64,000 nt of DNA from Odontocerum albicorne (taxonomy: Eukaryota > Arthropoda > Insecta > Trichoptera > Odontoceridae), in the NCBI GenBank assembly GCA_949825065.1, contig OX463863.1:21290251-21354250 (forward strand), in the 5' to 3' direction. Of the stretch, positions 20,295-32,240 are shown in pieces. Made by a program: the position numbers and the translations under genes. Numbering within the stretch: position 1 is the stretch's first letter; every line of letters starts with the position of its first letter. Under the pieces are notes generated by a model. The model saw only the letters and a list, made by a program, of their open reading frames with translations, searched no databases and was not told the DNA's origin.

Positions 20295-20770
20295 TAATCA
20301 TCATCGTAGTCGAGGATCCCTTCGCCATACCAACGTCAATCATGAATCATTCTTTCATGGCGATCAAGTGATCTTCTGTGAGAAACCAGCCCGATTCTAG
20401 ATGCGCAGTCCCTCCCGCAAATGTCCCAGACATGTGGACCCTGCTGAGCCACCTGGTCATGTTGATACATATTCGCAGCACGCTGACTTTCTCACAAGTC
20501 TAGCTGCTGAAACGCCATCAGCCCTAGAGCAAACGGCTCTCCACCCCTCACGGTCCTGAGCCGCCCGTTCCGCTCTCAGATCTCAGGCGCCCCACACAAA
20601 GTAAGCGACTCACGCAGACTGCCTTTATAGCGCTTCCTCTGCCCACCAACTCTTCGCTTGCCCACCACTTACCTGTACAAGACGCGTTTTGAGAGTCTGT
20701 AATTGCCCGTGCTTTTCACATGCCCAGTCCGCAATTTTACCTTTACAACCATATCTTCTATAGGTTTACA
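20295..20770 (-). pseudogene. LINE 3' fragment at the end of unit A
   Basis: The minus strand encodes the C-terminal tail of a non-LTR ORF2, including a finger-like WDICGRDCASRIGLVSHRRS followed by a stop. It is homologous to 40970-41443 and 57415-57790. The LINE is cut at 20770, where copy B begins, so it marks the downstream breakpoint of the tandem duplication. Confidence 0.8.
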
Positions 20771-20782
20771 GTTTTACTTCTG

Positions 20783-21756
20783 CTTTTGTATAAAATGAAT
20801 TTCTCGAAGGGTTTAATGTTAAAATGCAATCCACAATGGAGTTTGAGTGTTTCTCAACACTACAAGTCCTTGCATAAGCTATTAAATAACCTTTTTCTAA
20901 GAATGTCTTTCCGCAATTTCCATAGCTTTAAGGGCTATGAATCCACTATGAATCCTTTAATGGTCTATTCAACTTCTATTGTTTGAGACTGCTTTCCACA
21001 CTGTCCACAGCTGTCAAGTTTCTTTCCATTTTAAATCCTTTCACATTTTTTTGTACAATATCCACAGTTGCAGGTCTTCTCTTCACCATGAATCCTTTCA
21101 TGATAATATATATAGCCACATTGCCCACACCTGTAGAGCTTCTCTCCTCTATGAATTCTAATATGTTTCAGATCATATTTTAGAATTGCTTCACACAATT
21201 TCCACAGCTGTAGGGGTTATTTCTAGTATGAATACTTGAATGGCATATTAAGTAAAAAATAATAATGTTTTCGCACAATTCATACATTTGTAGGGCTTCT
21301 TCTTCACTATGAATCCTCAAATGTCGTATTAAATTAGCATTATCAGATAATGTCTTCACACTTTGTTTACAGCTGCAGGGCTTCTCTCAACTGTGAATTA
21401 TTTTATGAGATTATAATTTATCTTTTGGTGAGAATGTCTTATCACATTGTCCACAGCTGTAAGGCTTCCCTCCACTATGAATCTTTACGTGAGATTTAAA
21501 AAAATAATTGAGAATGACAACAATTCACACAACCATAGAGTTTCTCTCCACAAGTATTATTATTATGTTTTAAGCTCAATTTTAGTGTAAATAACTTTTT
21601 ACACTTTTTCAAGCTGACAGGATTTTTTCCGCTATGAATTCTTAAATTGCGTTTTAAATTTGAACTGTTTGAGAACATGTTTCCACAATGTTCAAAGCCA
21701 TGAGAACCATTTTCAGTTTTTCTTTTCACTATATTGGTTGCTCATATCACCTTAAT
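20783..21756 (-). pseudogene. Decayed C2H2 zinc-finger exon (alpha cassette, unit B)
   Basis: It is homologous to 5944-6917 with the same early stop and degenerate fingers (GFEHCGNMF, SSNLKRNLRIHSGKNP). A few positions are closer to a functional finger than in A (HSGKNP in place of HCGKNP), so A has drifted slightly further. It is non-functional. Confidence 0.75.
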
Positions 21757-22079
21757 CTAAAAATATATGAAAATTAAGAAAACATCTCTGAATTATATAT
21801 TTTTTAAATATTGAAAGGTTGAAAATATAGATCTTAGTTCTTATTATTATAAAGCATTTCTCAAGTTTGAGTTCTTTGATTTATACAACAATTAAGTTGC
21901 ATTGAATTATTAACTTGGAAAAAATTTACATGATTAAGATAAAAACATTTTAACTGTATTATTTGCGCTAAGGCTTAACTTGAATCCTATTTCAAACCAA
22001 ATTGAAAAGATTATGTTTTTAAAAATTCATTAAATACGTGAAAACTTATTCAAAAAAGAATTCAAATATTTATACTCAC

Positions 22080-22334
22080 TCGTTATTGTATGCATGTCAC
22101 AAACATCAACAGTTTCTGTGTTACTGTCCCGAGCACATTCCTTTTTTATATCCGCTTCCTGTATGTCCATAGCAAAATCAGGTAATACTGGCGCAGTATC
22201 CTCTTCTACATTTTCTTCTTTTATGGGAAAATCTGAATCGATTTGAAAGACCAAGTCATGCGAGTGCTTTTGTGAACTCATTACTGAAGTCATATCTTTA
22301 TTGAATGTATCATTCAGTGGCTGGGCCTTAAAAT
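22080..22334 (-). CDS. Second exon of the alpha cassette, unit B
   Basis: This phase-1/phase-1 exon of 255 nt has acceptor CTAG above 22334 and donor GTGAGT below 22080. It encodes NDTFNKDMTSVMSSQKHSHD, FPIKEENVEED and MDIQEADIKKECARDSNTE. The finger exon that follows is a pseudogene. The exon itself is intact, as in A, C and D. Confidence 0.58.
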
Positions 22335-22676
22335 CTAGGAAAAATCATACAAATTCAAATCTTCTGAAGCGATAAAACAAATAGATGATATATCTTATAT
22401 ATTATCACAAAATAAAACTATTTTCTTCGACTTCAACTCCGTTAATAAGTCTGAGCTGATAATAAGGCCAACACAGCACTCATAGAGCTATCTTATCTCA
22501 ATATGGTAGGGCTTTGCAGTTAGTATGATGTGACTCAAGAAGATTGTTTGGCAGAATGCTCAAGAATCGATATCTGTAATAGTTGGAATATCTGTAGGGT
22601 AAACTTTCCTAAATCGTACTCCGGCCTACATCGTACAACTACGATGACTCAAAATGTAATGATCATTCAGCACCAC

Positions 22677-22941
22677 AAGTAGCCTGAACGAGTGGACTTG
22701 TTTTTGCTAAATAATAAGTGAAAGAATTGTTATCTAGTTATAAGTAGTATGCAGGTGTTAATTATTTCTAAGATCTCATATATTAAGATTGAATAAATAA
22801 AATAAAATATGTAGGAAAATAAGATGAAGTAAGTGCATAAATGATAACATATAATTAAGATTAGTTAAGTAATAAATGTGTATATATGTATAGCCTTGAC
22901 AAATGTTTGTACAATAATTTACTTTGTTTAATAAAAAAAAA
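22677..22941 (+). repeat. Unit B-specific segment ending in an A-run
   Basis: This AT-rich stretch, absent from copy A, ends in TTTAATAAAAAAAAAA. It replaces a different 125 bp in copy A. An A-rich 3' end suggests a retroposed transcript end or SINE-like piece, or the A copy may have been altered instead. No tRNA-like promoter boxes were recognised. Confidence 0.4.
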
Positions 22942-23338
22942 ACTTATTTCATAAGAGGTTTGTTCCATTATCGTTTGCAGAAGTTGATGAAATGTATATA
23001 CATACCGAACTATGTTTCTAACTTCATATTTTTGTATACTTTGCGTCACGCGTGGACGCACGGTATTTAAGCATAACCTATAAAAATGTGAATGACATGA
23101 TTTCCCTTAATCGTACCAGTAAGGTTATTCTGAAATCGTACCGGTGCGATATAGGAATACTTGGTTTTAAGTGCTAACATATTTTATTTATTTACATAGT
23201 TGATTATTATTCATGTTAACAATAATGTATTGTATTTTCAAGTTAGTAAACATGTTATTGAGAAAGTTTTTTTTATAATTCTGGCAATCCACCCAATTAT
23301 TAAAATTATTTGTTTCCTATTTTTAATTTAGCTGAAAA

Positions 23339-24791
23339 ATGGCAAAACGTCAGTATAACACATGGTCCAAAGGGAATATGGAAGAAGCCATCAAGATGTA
23401 TAGTGACGGAAAATTTAAATTCAACGAAGTGTGCCGGAATTATAAAATTCCAAAGCCAACATTCCGACGACACTTGAAGTATCTGAATACTTACAAAACT
23501 AACGGAAGACCCAAAGACTTAACAGAAGACATGGAAAACGAATTAGTTAAACATATACTAGAACTAGAATCCAGTTTTTTTGGACTGACAATTAAAGACT
23601 TTCGCCACTTGGCGTACCAATTAGCTGAAAGATATAAACTTCCGCACAGATTTAATAGAGACACTCAGTTAGCTGGTTGGAAGTGGTACTGTAACTTTTT
23701 AAAGACCAACCCGGAAATATCATTGAGAACTCCTGAAGCAACATCAATGGCTCGGTGCAAAGGTTTTAATAAAAAAGGAGTGATGGATTTCTTTGACAAA
23801 TATAAAAAGATTGTAGATACATTCAAATTTACAGGGAGCCACATATACGAGTATAACGTCGATGAAACGGGACTCAGCACTGTACACAAGCCATCTAAAA
23901 TTTTAGCAAAAAAAGGAAAACATCAAGTATCATTGACAAGTGAAGAACGAGGAACGAATACAACATGTTTTTGTTGTATGAATGCTGTAAGTGAATTCGT
24001 ACCTCCAATGCTCATATTCAAAAGGAAAAGGATGACAGACGATCTGACAAGATGAGGTCCACCTAACACATTATACACTTGCTCGGACAGTGGATGGATT
24101 ACATCTGGTTTGTTCCTACAATGGATGGAACATTTTATAAAGTCTGTCAGGTTACAGAAATCAGATGAAAAGCAAGTGTTGCTAATACTAGATGGGCATT
24201 CGACCCATACAAAAAATATCGACGCAATTCGTCTTGCCAGAGAATATGGAATCATTATGCTTTCCTTGCCAGCTCACACTTCCCACAAACTTCAATGTGG
24301 CAGGAATTTTAGGAGACGCCTACCCACGAGCTGTGTGCATTGAAACTGCATTGCATGGCTTCGAATCATGTAATTTGTGGCCATGTAACCGTTTTCAAAT
24401 AAGGGACGAAGAATTTGTTGTTATAAATGATACCAAAGAAACTGACGAAATACCTTCAAGATCAGACACATACACTCGCAATGATATTTCAAATAACACA
24501 GTCTTGCATATTCCACAGATTTCCGCACCACAACTAACTGATGAACAGTGTAATCCTCCTGAAATTTCACACCAAATTTGTACGTCAACCATAAGGCCTG
24601 AAATTGAACACCTGTCACCCAAAATTCAAATAACAGCGACACAAAATAAATTAAGAAATACCACGGCATCGGTAGCTCAAGTTTTAACTGAGAGTCCGTA
24701 TACAAATGAACTCGAAAATAAATTGAATGAGCCAAAGAGGAAAAAAATAACCAAACGTCTTGAAACGGAAGAAAAACGAAAAAAACCTTAA
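23339..24791 (+). pseudogene. Pogo-like transposase, unit B copy, broken
   Basis: It is nearly identical to 8365-9817. It begins MAKRQYNTWSKGNMEEAIK, has the TGA after DDLTR (24053-24055), keeps the YNVDETG and LLILDGHSTHT motifs, and lacks the third-acid segment after HKLQ. Because both copies carry the same lesions, the element was dead before the segment was duplicated. Confidence 0.88.
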
Positions 24792-25561
24792 AAAAAGAGC
24801 AAACAAATCAAATGTAACCCCTGATTTAAAAGAAAATATTAAAAAAAGAGCAAAAAAGCCAACATCGGTTTGTTTTGTGGAAAATGCAACAAAAAAATAA
24901 GACACAATGCATACAATGTGACATCTATTTCATGAACTTTGTGTTGGAGTCGACAAAAGAATTTATGTAATAGGTATATGTAATAATTGCAAGATTTGAT
25001 TCATGTAGTACCTGCCTACATAATACTATATATTGTTTTTTATTCATTTCTTTAAAAATATCATTAACAGATTTTAAACACCATTACTTTTCTTTTTCCA
25101 ACAGCTAATTTACCATTTATTTACTCGTAAGTTTGATTCAAAGATTTGAATCAAACTTACGAGTAAATTCAAAAGATTCAAAGAATTGTCTCCAGTAGAT
25201 TCAAAGAATTGTCTCCAAAGTACGATTTAGGAACAACATGGTACGATTTAAGAATATTGAGCCTAAATCGTACTTTTAAATTTAAATTTTTTTTTTCATA
25301 CTTATTTCTCTTTTTATATTTTTGTGTATGTCATTTCATAAGTAAATAATAATTGATTTTGATAGTATGTATTTGGTTGTCTTATTTTCCTTTATAACCT
25401 TGTTGTTGAAATATTTGCTTAAGGGGTACGATTTAGGCAAGTTCACCCTAATAGTTCCAAGTTTGGGGAAGAAGAAAAATAAGAGCGAAGGTTTGGTTAT
25501 CATCAGCAGAAACACCAACTTCAGATGACATTGAAATTTTTTTTATGAGTTTCAATTTATT

Positions 25562-26763
25562 TCAAAATTTAAATGATCTATATGTGATAATGTCTTTACC
25601 ATATTGTCCACAGCTGTAAGGCTTCTCTGCACTATGAATCCTTTCATGTAACTTTAAATTTTCTTTTCGTATGAATGTCTTATCACATTGTTCACAGCTG
25701 TAAGGCTTTTCTCCGCTATGAATCCTTTCATGAGATTTTAATTTATCTTTCCGTGGGAATGACTTATCACATTGTCCACAGCTGTAAGGCTTCTTTCCAC
25801 TATGAATCATTTCATGAGATTTTAAATGAAATTTTTGTGAGAATGTCTTATCACATTGTCCACAGTTGTAGGGCTTCTCTCCACTATGACTCCTTTCATG
25901 AGATTTTAAATCACCTTTTTGTGAGAATGTCTTATCACATTGTCCACAGCTGTAAGGCTTCTCTCCACTATGATTCCTTTCATGACGTTTTAAATTATCC
26001 ATTCGTGAGAATGTCTCATCACATTGTCCACAGCTGTAAGGCTTCTCTCCACTATGAATCCTTTCATGTAATTTTAATTTAGGTTTGTGTGAGAATGTCT
26101 TAGCACATTGTCCACAGCTGTAAGACTTCTCTCCACTATGACTCCTTTCATGAGATTTTAAATGACCTTTTTGTGAGAATGTCTTATCACATTGTCCACA
26201 GCTGTAAGGCTTCTCTCCACTATGACTCCTTTCATGAGATTTTAAATCACCTTTTTGTGAGAATGTCTTATCACATTGTCCACAGCTGTAAGGCTTCTCT
26301 CCACTATGATTCCTTTCATGACGTTTTAAACTATCCATTCGTGAGAATGTCTCATCACATTGTCCACAGCTGTAAGGCTTCTCTCCACTATGAATCCTTA
26401 CATGTCATTTTAATTTAGGTTTGTGTGAGAATGTTTTATCACATTGTTCACAGCTGTAAGGCTTCTCTCTACTATGAATCTTTTCATGAGATTTTAATAA
26501 ACATTCATATGAGAATGTCTTATCACATTGTCCACAACTGTAAGACTTCTCTCCACTGTGAATCCTTTCGTGAGATTTTAAATGACCTATTTGTGAGAAT
26601 GTCTTATCACATTGTGCACAACTGTAGGCCTTCTCTCCACTTTTAATACTTTCATGATCTCTTAATTTATCTTTTCGTGAGAATGTCTGTGAACAAGTCC
26701 CACAATGATAGGAATTCTCTTCAGATGGATTATTTTTAATAATTTTTCTCATATCACCTGAAT
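25562..26763 (-). pseudogene. C2H2 zinc-finger exon (beta) of gene B, interrupted by one TGA
   Basis: It has the same layout as 10589-11790: acceptor at 26763, about 13 fingers, a degenerate last finger and TGA at 26405-26407 in finger 4 (PKLK-stop). A difference from A is RMDSLKRH in place of RMGSLKRH in finger 5. The shared TGA means the nonsense change predates the A/B duplication. Sequences on both sides stay open and finger-like, so decay is limited to this codon unless it is read through or spliced around. Confidence 0.85.
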
Positions 26764-27086
26764 CTAAAAATATATGAAAATTAAGAAAACATCTCTGAAT
26801 TATATATTTTCTAAATATTGTTGATAGGGTTGAAAAGATAGATATTAGTTCTTTTTGTAATAAAGCATTTCTCAAATTCGAGTTCTATGATTCATACAAC
26901 AATTAACTTGTATTGAATTGTTAACTAAGAATTTTTTTTACAGAGTTACGATAATAATATTTTAGCTTTATTATTTGCGCTTAGGCTTAACTTGAATACT
27001 ATTTCAATAAAAAAAAATTATGTTCTTAGGAATTTAATGAATACGCGAAAACTTATTCAGATTCCAATTAAAATAATTATACTCAC

Positions 27087-27344
27087 TCGTGATTGCATGC
27101 GTGTCAGAAACATCAACAGTCTCTGTGTTACTGTCTCGAGCACATTCCTTTTTTATATCCACTTCTTGTATGTCCATAGCAAAATCAGGTAATACTGGCG
27201 CAGTATCCTCTTTTACAACATTTTGTTCTTTTATGAAAAAATTTGAACATATTTCGAATTCTAAATCATGGGATTGCTTTAGTGAACTCATAACTGAGGA
27301 CATTTCTTTATCGAATGTATCATAAGAAGACTGGACCTTAATAT
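27087..27344 (-). CDS. Second exon of zinc-finger gene B
   Basis: It is identical in layout to 12115-12372: acceptor TGTAG above 27344, donor GTGAGT below 27087, phase 1 at both ends. It encodes DTFDKEMSSVMSSLKQSHDL, FFIKEQNVVKED and MDIQEVDIKKECARD. It joins exon 1 at 31051-31234 and the finger exon at 26763. Confidence 0.72.
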
Positions 27345-27744
27345 CTACAGAAAAAAACATACAAGTTCAAATTTACTAAAGTCATAAAACAAAAATTGAT
27401 ACACGTGTACTGTTATTTTTCTAAAGTGTTCAATTGAACATGCATTGTGTGTTGCTTGTTGGTGTGTCAGCAGTTTTTTAAAGTGGATTTCTCATATTTT
27501 ATAAATTATCTGTCACATTATTTTTAGGCAAGATTTTATATAAAGAAAATTTATACATTGAGTTACATGTTAAATATTTCGAAGATAACTCTGAATTTTA
27601 TTTAAACAAAAAAATAATTGAATATGATAAAAAAAGAGGCATAAAACATAACAGAATGTTAAAATTCTGTGATTAATAAACTTTTTACTTACAATGTTTT
27701 CAATATTTTTCAAATCAATAATAAAAATGTCAAAAATATTCTGA

Positions 27745-27807
27745 CTTACAGTTACACACCACCTTATCCATACCTGGTATCGAATAGGTGGTGTGTACCT
27801 GTAGGTT
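27745..27807. repeat. 63 bp palindrome, unit B copy
   Basis: This is the B counterpart of the palindrome at 12773-12835, with the same arms TACACACCACCT and AGGTGGTGTGTA. A diverged relative is near 30140-30200, where one arm is closer to the consensus (GGTGGTGTGTA) than in unit A. Confidence 0.83.
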
Positions 27808-27827
27808 AAACACCACTCATATAACAT

Positions 27828-27937
27828 GGGAAAATCTGAATCGATTTGAAAGACCAAGTCATGTGAGTGCTTTTGTGAACTCATGACTGAGGTTCTTTCT
27901 TTATTGAATGTATCATAAGATGGCTGGGCTTTAATAT
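27828..27937 (-). pseudogene. Truncated duplicate of the second exon (exon 2', unit B)
   Basis: It has the same truncation after SDFP as in unit A, with ERTSVMSS in place of ESTSVMSS. The breakpoint beside the palindrome is shared, so the local duplication is older than the A/B event. Confidence 0.73.
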
Positions 27938-28323
27938 CTATGAAAAAACATACAAGTTCAAATCTTCTGAAGTAATGAAACAAATAGATAATATAATATC
28001 AACAGCTTGAAACCTCGTTTCTTTCACTTTTTGTTAATAAGTCTGAACTGACAATAAGACCAACACAGCACTCACAGAGCTATCTTATCTTAATATGGCA
28101 TGGCTTTTTAGCTACTATTATGTGACTCAAGACGATTATTGGGCCGAATGCTCAAGAAGATTGATGGTGCAGTTAATATATGTAATAGTTCCAAGTTAGG
28201 GGCAGAAAAAAATTAGGCCGAGGGTTTGGTTCTCATCAGCAGAAATAACTGATATTTTACGAGTATGGTCTTCATATGCTATTGATTAATTTTATATCCA
28301 TTTTAATGCCAAGGATGGAATTA

Positions 28324-29611
28324 TTGGATGTACAAATAAGTCACCGCCGTTTGACAAAAGTTGGCGCCACCAGTAAGTTATGGTTAAAATTGTCAGATGT
28401 AAAATGTCATTATCGTAAGGTTGGACATCTGTCAACAACATGACCTTGAAATATTAGTGAATTTTTATCAGTATAACATATTTTTTTGTGTGCGAAAATG
28501 TCAAGTTTTGAGCCGAATAAGCGTCATTTGCGGGAACTTTTGATTTACTTCTTCAATTTGAAGAAATCTGCAGCTGAGGCGCATCGATTGCTTGTAGAAG
28601 CATATGGTGAGGCTGCCTTAAGTGAGAGAAGTTGTCGTGAGTGGTTTCAAAAGTTTAAGAACGGTGAATTTGACATCGAAGACAAAGAACGTAGCGGAAG
28701 GCCGAAAGTGTACGGAGACGCGAAATTGGAAGTATTATTGGATCAAGATTCGTGCCAAACGCAAGAAGAACTTGCACTTACATTAGGAGTGACTCAACAA
28801 GCAATTTCACATAGGTTGAAATCATTGGGAATGATTCAAAAACAAGGAAATTGGGTTCCATATGAACTGACACCGAGAAACGTTGAACGCCGATTTTCCA
28901 CATGTGAAATGCTGCTTGCCAGGCATAAACGAAAGGGTTTTCTGCACCGTATAGTCACTGGTGATGAAAAATGGATCCACTATGATAATCCAAAAAGGAA
29001 GAAATCATGGGGAACCCCTGGCCATGCTTCAACATCTACAGCTAAGCCAAATATTCATGGAAAAAAACTCTTGTTGTGTATTTGGTGGGATCAGCTTGGT
29101 GTCGTGTATTATGAGTTGCTCAAACCGAACGAAACCATTGCTGGGGCTGTCTACCGAGCACAATTGATGAGATTGAGTCGAGCACTCGAGGAAAAGCGCG
29201 CCCACTCCTACTCCAGACACGACAAAATTATTCTCCTGCATGATAATGCTCGTCCACATGTTGCGGCGCCGGTCAAAACCTTTTTGGAAACAATCAATTG
29301 GGAAGTTTTACCCCACCCGCTGTATTCACCAGACATTGCTCCTTCTGATTTTCACTTGTTTCGATCGATGACGCATGACCTGTCTGAGCAGCACTTCACA
29401 TCATATGAAGATACCAAAAATTGGGTCGATTCGTGGATAGCCTCAAAAGATGAAGCATTCTTCCGACGCTGTATCCGTATGCTGCCAGAAAGATGGGAAA
29501 AGGTAGTGGCAAGCGATGGGCAATACTTCGAATAAAACATGAGGTTCCGTTCTTTCACAATAAATGCCCAATTTTTGATAAAAAACGGCGGAAACTTATT
29601 TGTACACCTAA
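28324..29611 (+). mobile_element. Mos1-like (mauritiana-type) mariner, apparently intact
   Basis: This 1288 bp element is flanked by TA (28322-28323 and 29612-29613). Its terminal inverted repeats of about 28 bp are TTGGATGTACAAATAAGT on the left and, inverted, TTAGGTGTACAAATAAGT on the right, followed by CCGCCGTTT in both. The homologous position in unit A (13350-13351) is empty, so it arrived after the A/B duplication. The transposase frame has no lesion. This is the normal size for a full mariner. Confidence 0.96.
28498..29535 (+). CDS. Mariner transposase (DD34D), intact frame
   Basis: The protein starts at the second ATG (28498, MSSFEPNKRHLREL) and has 345 residues, the length of Drosophila Mos1 transposase. 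An upstream in-frame ATG at 28486 would add four residues. Two N-terminal helix-turn-helix regions cover about residues 1-110. The catalytic acids fall at Asp156 (VTGDEKWI), Asp249 (LLHDNARPH) and Asp284 (YSPDIAPSDFHLF), the same positions as in Mos1, with 34 residues between the last two. The linker motif WVPHEL is WVPYEL here. The enzyme would cut and paste the element at TA sites. No stop or frameshift is seen, so activity is possible but untested. Confidence 0.95.
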   Translation: MSSFEPNKRHLRELLIYFFNLKKSAAEAHRLLVEAYGEAALSERSCREWFQKFKNGEFDIEDKERSGRPKVYGDAKLEVLLDQDSCQTQEELALTLGVTQQAISHRLKSLGMIQKQGNWVPYELTPRNVERRFSTCEMLLARHKRKGFLHRIVTGDEKWIHYDNPKRKKSWGTPGHASTSTAKPNIHGKKLLLCIWWDQLGVVYYELLKPNETIAGAVYRAQLMRLSRALEEKRAHSYSRHDKIILLHDNARPHVAAPVKTFLETINWEVLPHPLYSPDIAPSDFHLFRSMTHDLSEQHFTSYEDTKNWVDSWIASKDEAFFRRCIRMLPERWEKVVASDGQYFE

Positions 29612-30272
29612 TATCTTCATAATTAAACAGCACCGTACAGGCCAGCATGGTTATGTAAGTGTTAAAAATGTTGAGTTTATATTACCGATTTAACATATGA
29701 TTCTAATTTTTAACAATCAGTACAGATACTGCCATCTCTGTAGTAGATTATGAATATTTTTATGACTTGTTATAATAAATTCGGATCCAGATATTGTCAT
29801 TTTTGCAAAGTGATCTATTTATCAGCCACTTTGTGTTGCCTGTTGGCGTGTCAGTTTTTAAAAGTCGTTTTCTCATATTTTATACAAACTCTGTGTTGCA
29901 TTATTTTTTGGCAGTAGTTCATACAAAGAACCAAATTAAACCTGTGCATTGCGTTTCACATTTTAAATTCTTTAAGTGTAGTGATATTGAATACAATATA
30001 ATATACCTAAATTCAGTTTAGAGACAGGAAAAAATCAAAATGAGGTATACAACATAACAGAACATCAACATACCGTGATTAATCAACTTTTTACTTATTA
30101 TAATGCTTTAAATATTTTTCATAATAAAAACATTCTGGTACACTAAACCTTATCCATGCCTGATATGGAATAGGTGGTGTGTACCTGCAGGTTAAACAGC
30201 ACTCATACAATGTAGGTTGAATGTATTATTTATAGTTAAGACATTAACATTGTGGAGCTCTAAAGACATTAT

Positions 30273-30975
30273 AATTTGTTTTATCAAATGCTGATCATTC
30301 CACTTTTTGTAACGGTATAACCCTACCGGTTTCAAGGCTTTCAGGAGCACCAACAAGACTGAATTCTGTTTGAACTGGTACCAACATACACCCTTCTAAC
30401 AGCTAACATTCAGGTTGGGGACTGTGGGAGGAGGAAGGCAGCAGACAATCTCGGCGAGCAGCGGCGAGATTCATGGGATATATGTGCCTGCCAGATATTC
30501 ACCTCGATGCAGGGCCTCTTATCTGTCCAATTTATTTCCGTTACTACTGATATGTAAGAATTTGGCATCATCAATAGAAAATATTTGTTCGTTAAGGTGG
30601 ACTTGTGTTCAACAAATCTCTTTTCAAAATATCTTCCTGCCTTTCTTATATAGAAATTATTACAATCACCACATAAAAGTTTACACACACTACTGTCACT
30701 AAGTATTCCATTATAGCCTTTCCCGTTAAATAAGAGTTTCCGGAGATTAAAATTAGAGCAAAAATGTGACTTTGAATTTTTCGAGAATGTCTCCTGCCTC
30801 CCTCCACCCACACTCCCCAGCTCGAATGTTTACCATTAGAAGCGTGCACGTCGGAACCAGTTTGAATACAATTCTGTCTTGTTTGTTATCCCCTGATGAT
30901 GAGGTGAAAGCCTTGAAACTGGTAGGGTTATACTGTTAAAAAAAGTGGCATTAACAGTGTTTGATAAAACAAATT
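30273..30975 (-). mobile_element. Penelope-like element fragment with inverted arms, unit B
   Basis: It is homologous to 14011-14713, with the same inverted arms. The minus-strand frame 30410-30811 keeps CKLLCGDCNNFYIRKAGR, where the Gly of YIG has become Arg. The same insertion site is used as in units A and C. Confidence 0.75.
30893..30919 (+). ncRNA. Hammerhead-ribozyme-like core motif, unit B
   Basis: CTGATGA and GAAAC are separated by 15 nt with a short possible stem II, identical to the unit A copy. Outer stems were not demonstrated. Confidence 0.45.
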
Positions 30976-31050
30976 ACAATAAGTTGAATGATTGTCATAT
31001 CTCATATATTCATTTTATTTTCACAATATGAGTTTATTAAGTTTACTTAC

Positions 31051-31234
31051 AAGGTTTTGTGGGATTATCAACATCATGTCTGGAATCTGCGCTGATATCT
31101 TGCGCACATTCCTGTTCGATATCTGCCTCATGTACACTGATATCATACTGGGGGAACACTGCTGCTGTATCTCCATCTTCTGCCTTTTCTTCTTTCACCA
31201 TTACATCTGCACTTTTATGTAGCTGAGGATCCAT
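31051..31234 (-). CDS. First coding exon of zinc-finger gene B
   Basis: ATG at 31234 gives MDPQLHKSADVMVKEEKAED and then AAVFPQYDISVHEADIEQEC. The donor is TT/GTAAGT at 31050, phase 1. VKEE is present here, where A has VNEE. The exon is spaced from exon 2 by about 3.7 kb that includes the mariner and Penelope fragments. Gene B as a whole carries the shared premature TGA. Confidence 0.7.
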
Positions 31235-31261
31235 CTATAACCTGGCAACATTCATAATAAT

Positions 31262-32240
31262 TTTTACATTGAGTTTTCAATATGGTTAACCCTTTGACGT
31301 AGGGTAGCATAAAACTATATTCAGTGCCCGATATTAGTTAATGATAACTTTCCTGACGTGATCATCTTCTTTGCTAGTGGTGTGTGGAGATTTGTTTTCC
31401 AGAGGTCTTTTAAAAATATTTATGATGTTGTATGAACACTTGACACAACCATAACCCTATATCTAAAGTTTAATGTGTTACTATCACATATAATTATTAA
31501 TTGACCATTTTTTATTTTGAAGTATCGCTCCAGGAGAATAGTTGTGATCTCAACTCAGGCAAATATGTTTTTTAAATATAAACAGTTTAATGATAAGGAA
31601 AATATCTTTAAAATAGCATCAGAATGTTAGTTTTCATGATAAGTGAAATTGATCAAATTTGAACCAAAAAACTTGATTTTAGCATAAAAGAACTAACACA
31701 GTTTCTGGAATAACTGTACTGATGTAACTCTATTGTACTGATGTAACGGTGATCGATACCCCAGCAGACCATCTGTCAAAATGAGCTGAGGTAAAAGTAT
31801 GCCTTTATAAAACATAAAATGTCACTTTATCAAGCAGTGCACACTGATATGCTATCACTGTGAAGGGATTAGAATGAACATCTAATTCAATAACGTTATC
31901 AACTAGAAAAAACGGAAAAAAGAAACAGAATATTGAAAGAATAAATCACATATAACCAATACCTAACGGACAGGACAGGTATAACTCACTTCTTTCTGAA
32001 TAATGGCCATGCACTCCTATATCTGATGGAGTATATCTTATTAAATAATGACCGTGACCTTCTATGTATGGAGTATACGCCAGATACTTCTGGAGTAAGG
32101 GCCGTTTTTTTTCTGTCTTGTTTTTGAGTAATGGCAGAGAACTACTATAAATGAATGAATATACTATAGACAGTGCCAAGTGAAGTGCGGTGTCAAATTT
32201 TGCTAATGCCTTTATTGACAGTTACATTGCATAGAAAAAA
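31262..32240 (-). promoter_or_regulatory. Conserved upstream block of zinc-finger unit B
   Basis: This is the counterpart of 15000-16067, including the palindrome ACTCCTATATCTGATGGAGT near 32012. A CT-rich run (32248-32263) differs from A. Downstream homology is interrupted by the I-like LINE. Regulatory function is inferred only from position and conservation. Confidence 0.33.

Larger units (their letters stand above)
5932..20770. repeat. Segmental duplication, copy A
   Basis: The segment starting at 5932 (TTTTACTTCTGCTTTTG) is repeated from 20771 in the same order and orientation. It covers the alpha finger exon, second exon, pogo-like element, beta finger exon, exons 2 and 1, the upstream block and part of a LINE. 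The offset is 14839 bp at the start, about 14973 after an indel in the pogo element, and 16262 after the B-specific mariner. At 20770 the copy ends inside the LINE (TATAGGTTTACAG), where copy B begins; the uninterrupted LINE is seen at 41443. Copy A alone contains the MITE at 16071 and the piggyBac-like element at 16238. Confidence 0.93.
22597..25448 (+). mobile_element. Pogo-like DNA transposon, unit B copy
   Basis: It has the same insertion site (TA at 22595-22596 and 25449-25450) and the same ends as the copy at 7763. It shares the TGA and the internal deletion. It differs by replacement of about 125 bp (7843-7967 in A) with about 265 bp (22677-22941 in B). Confidence 0.92.
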
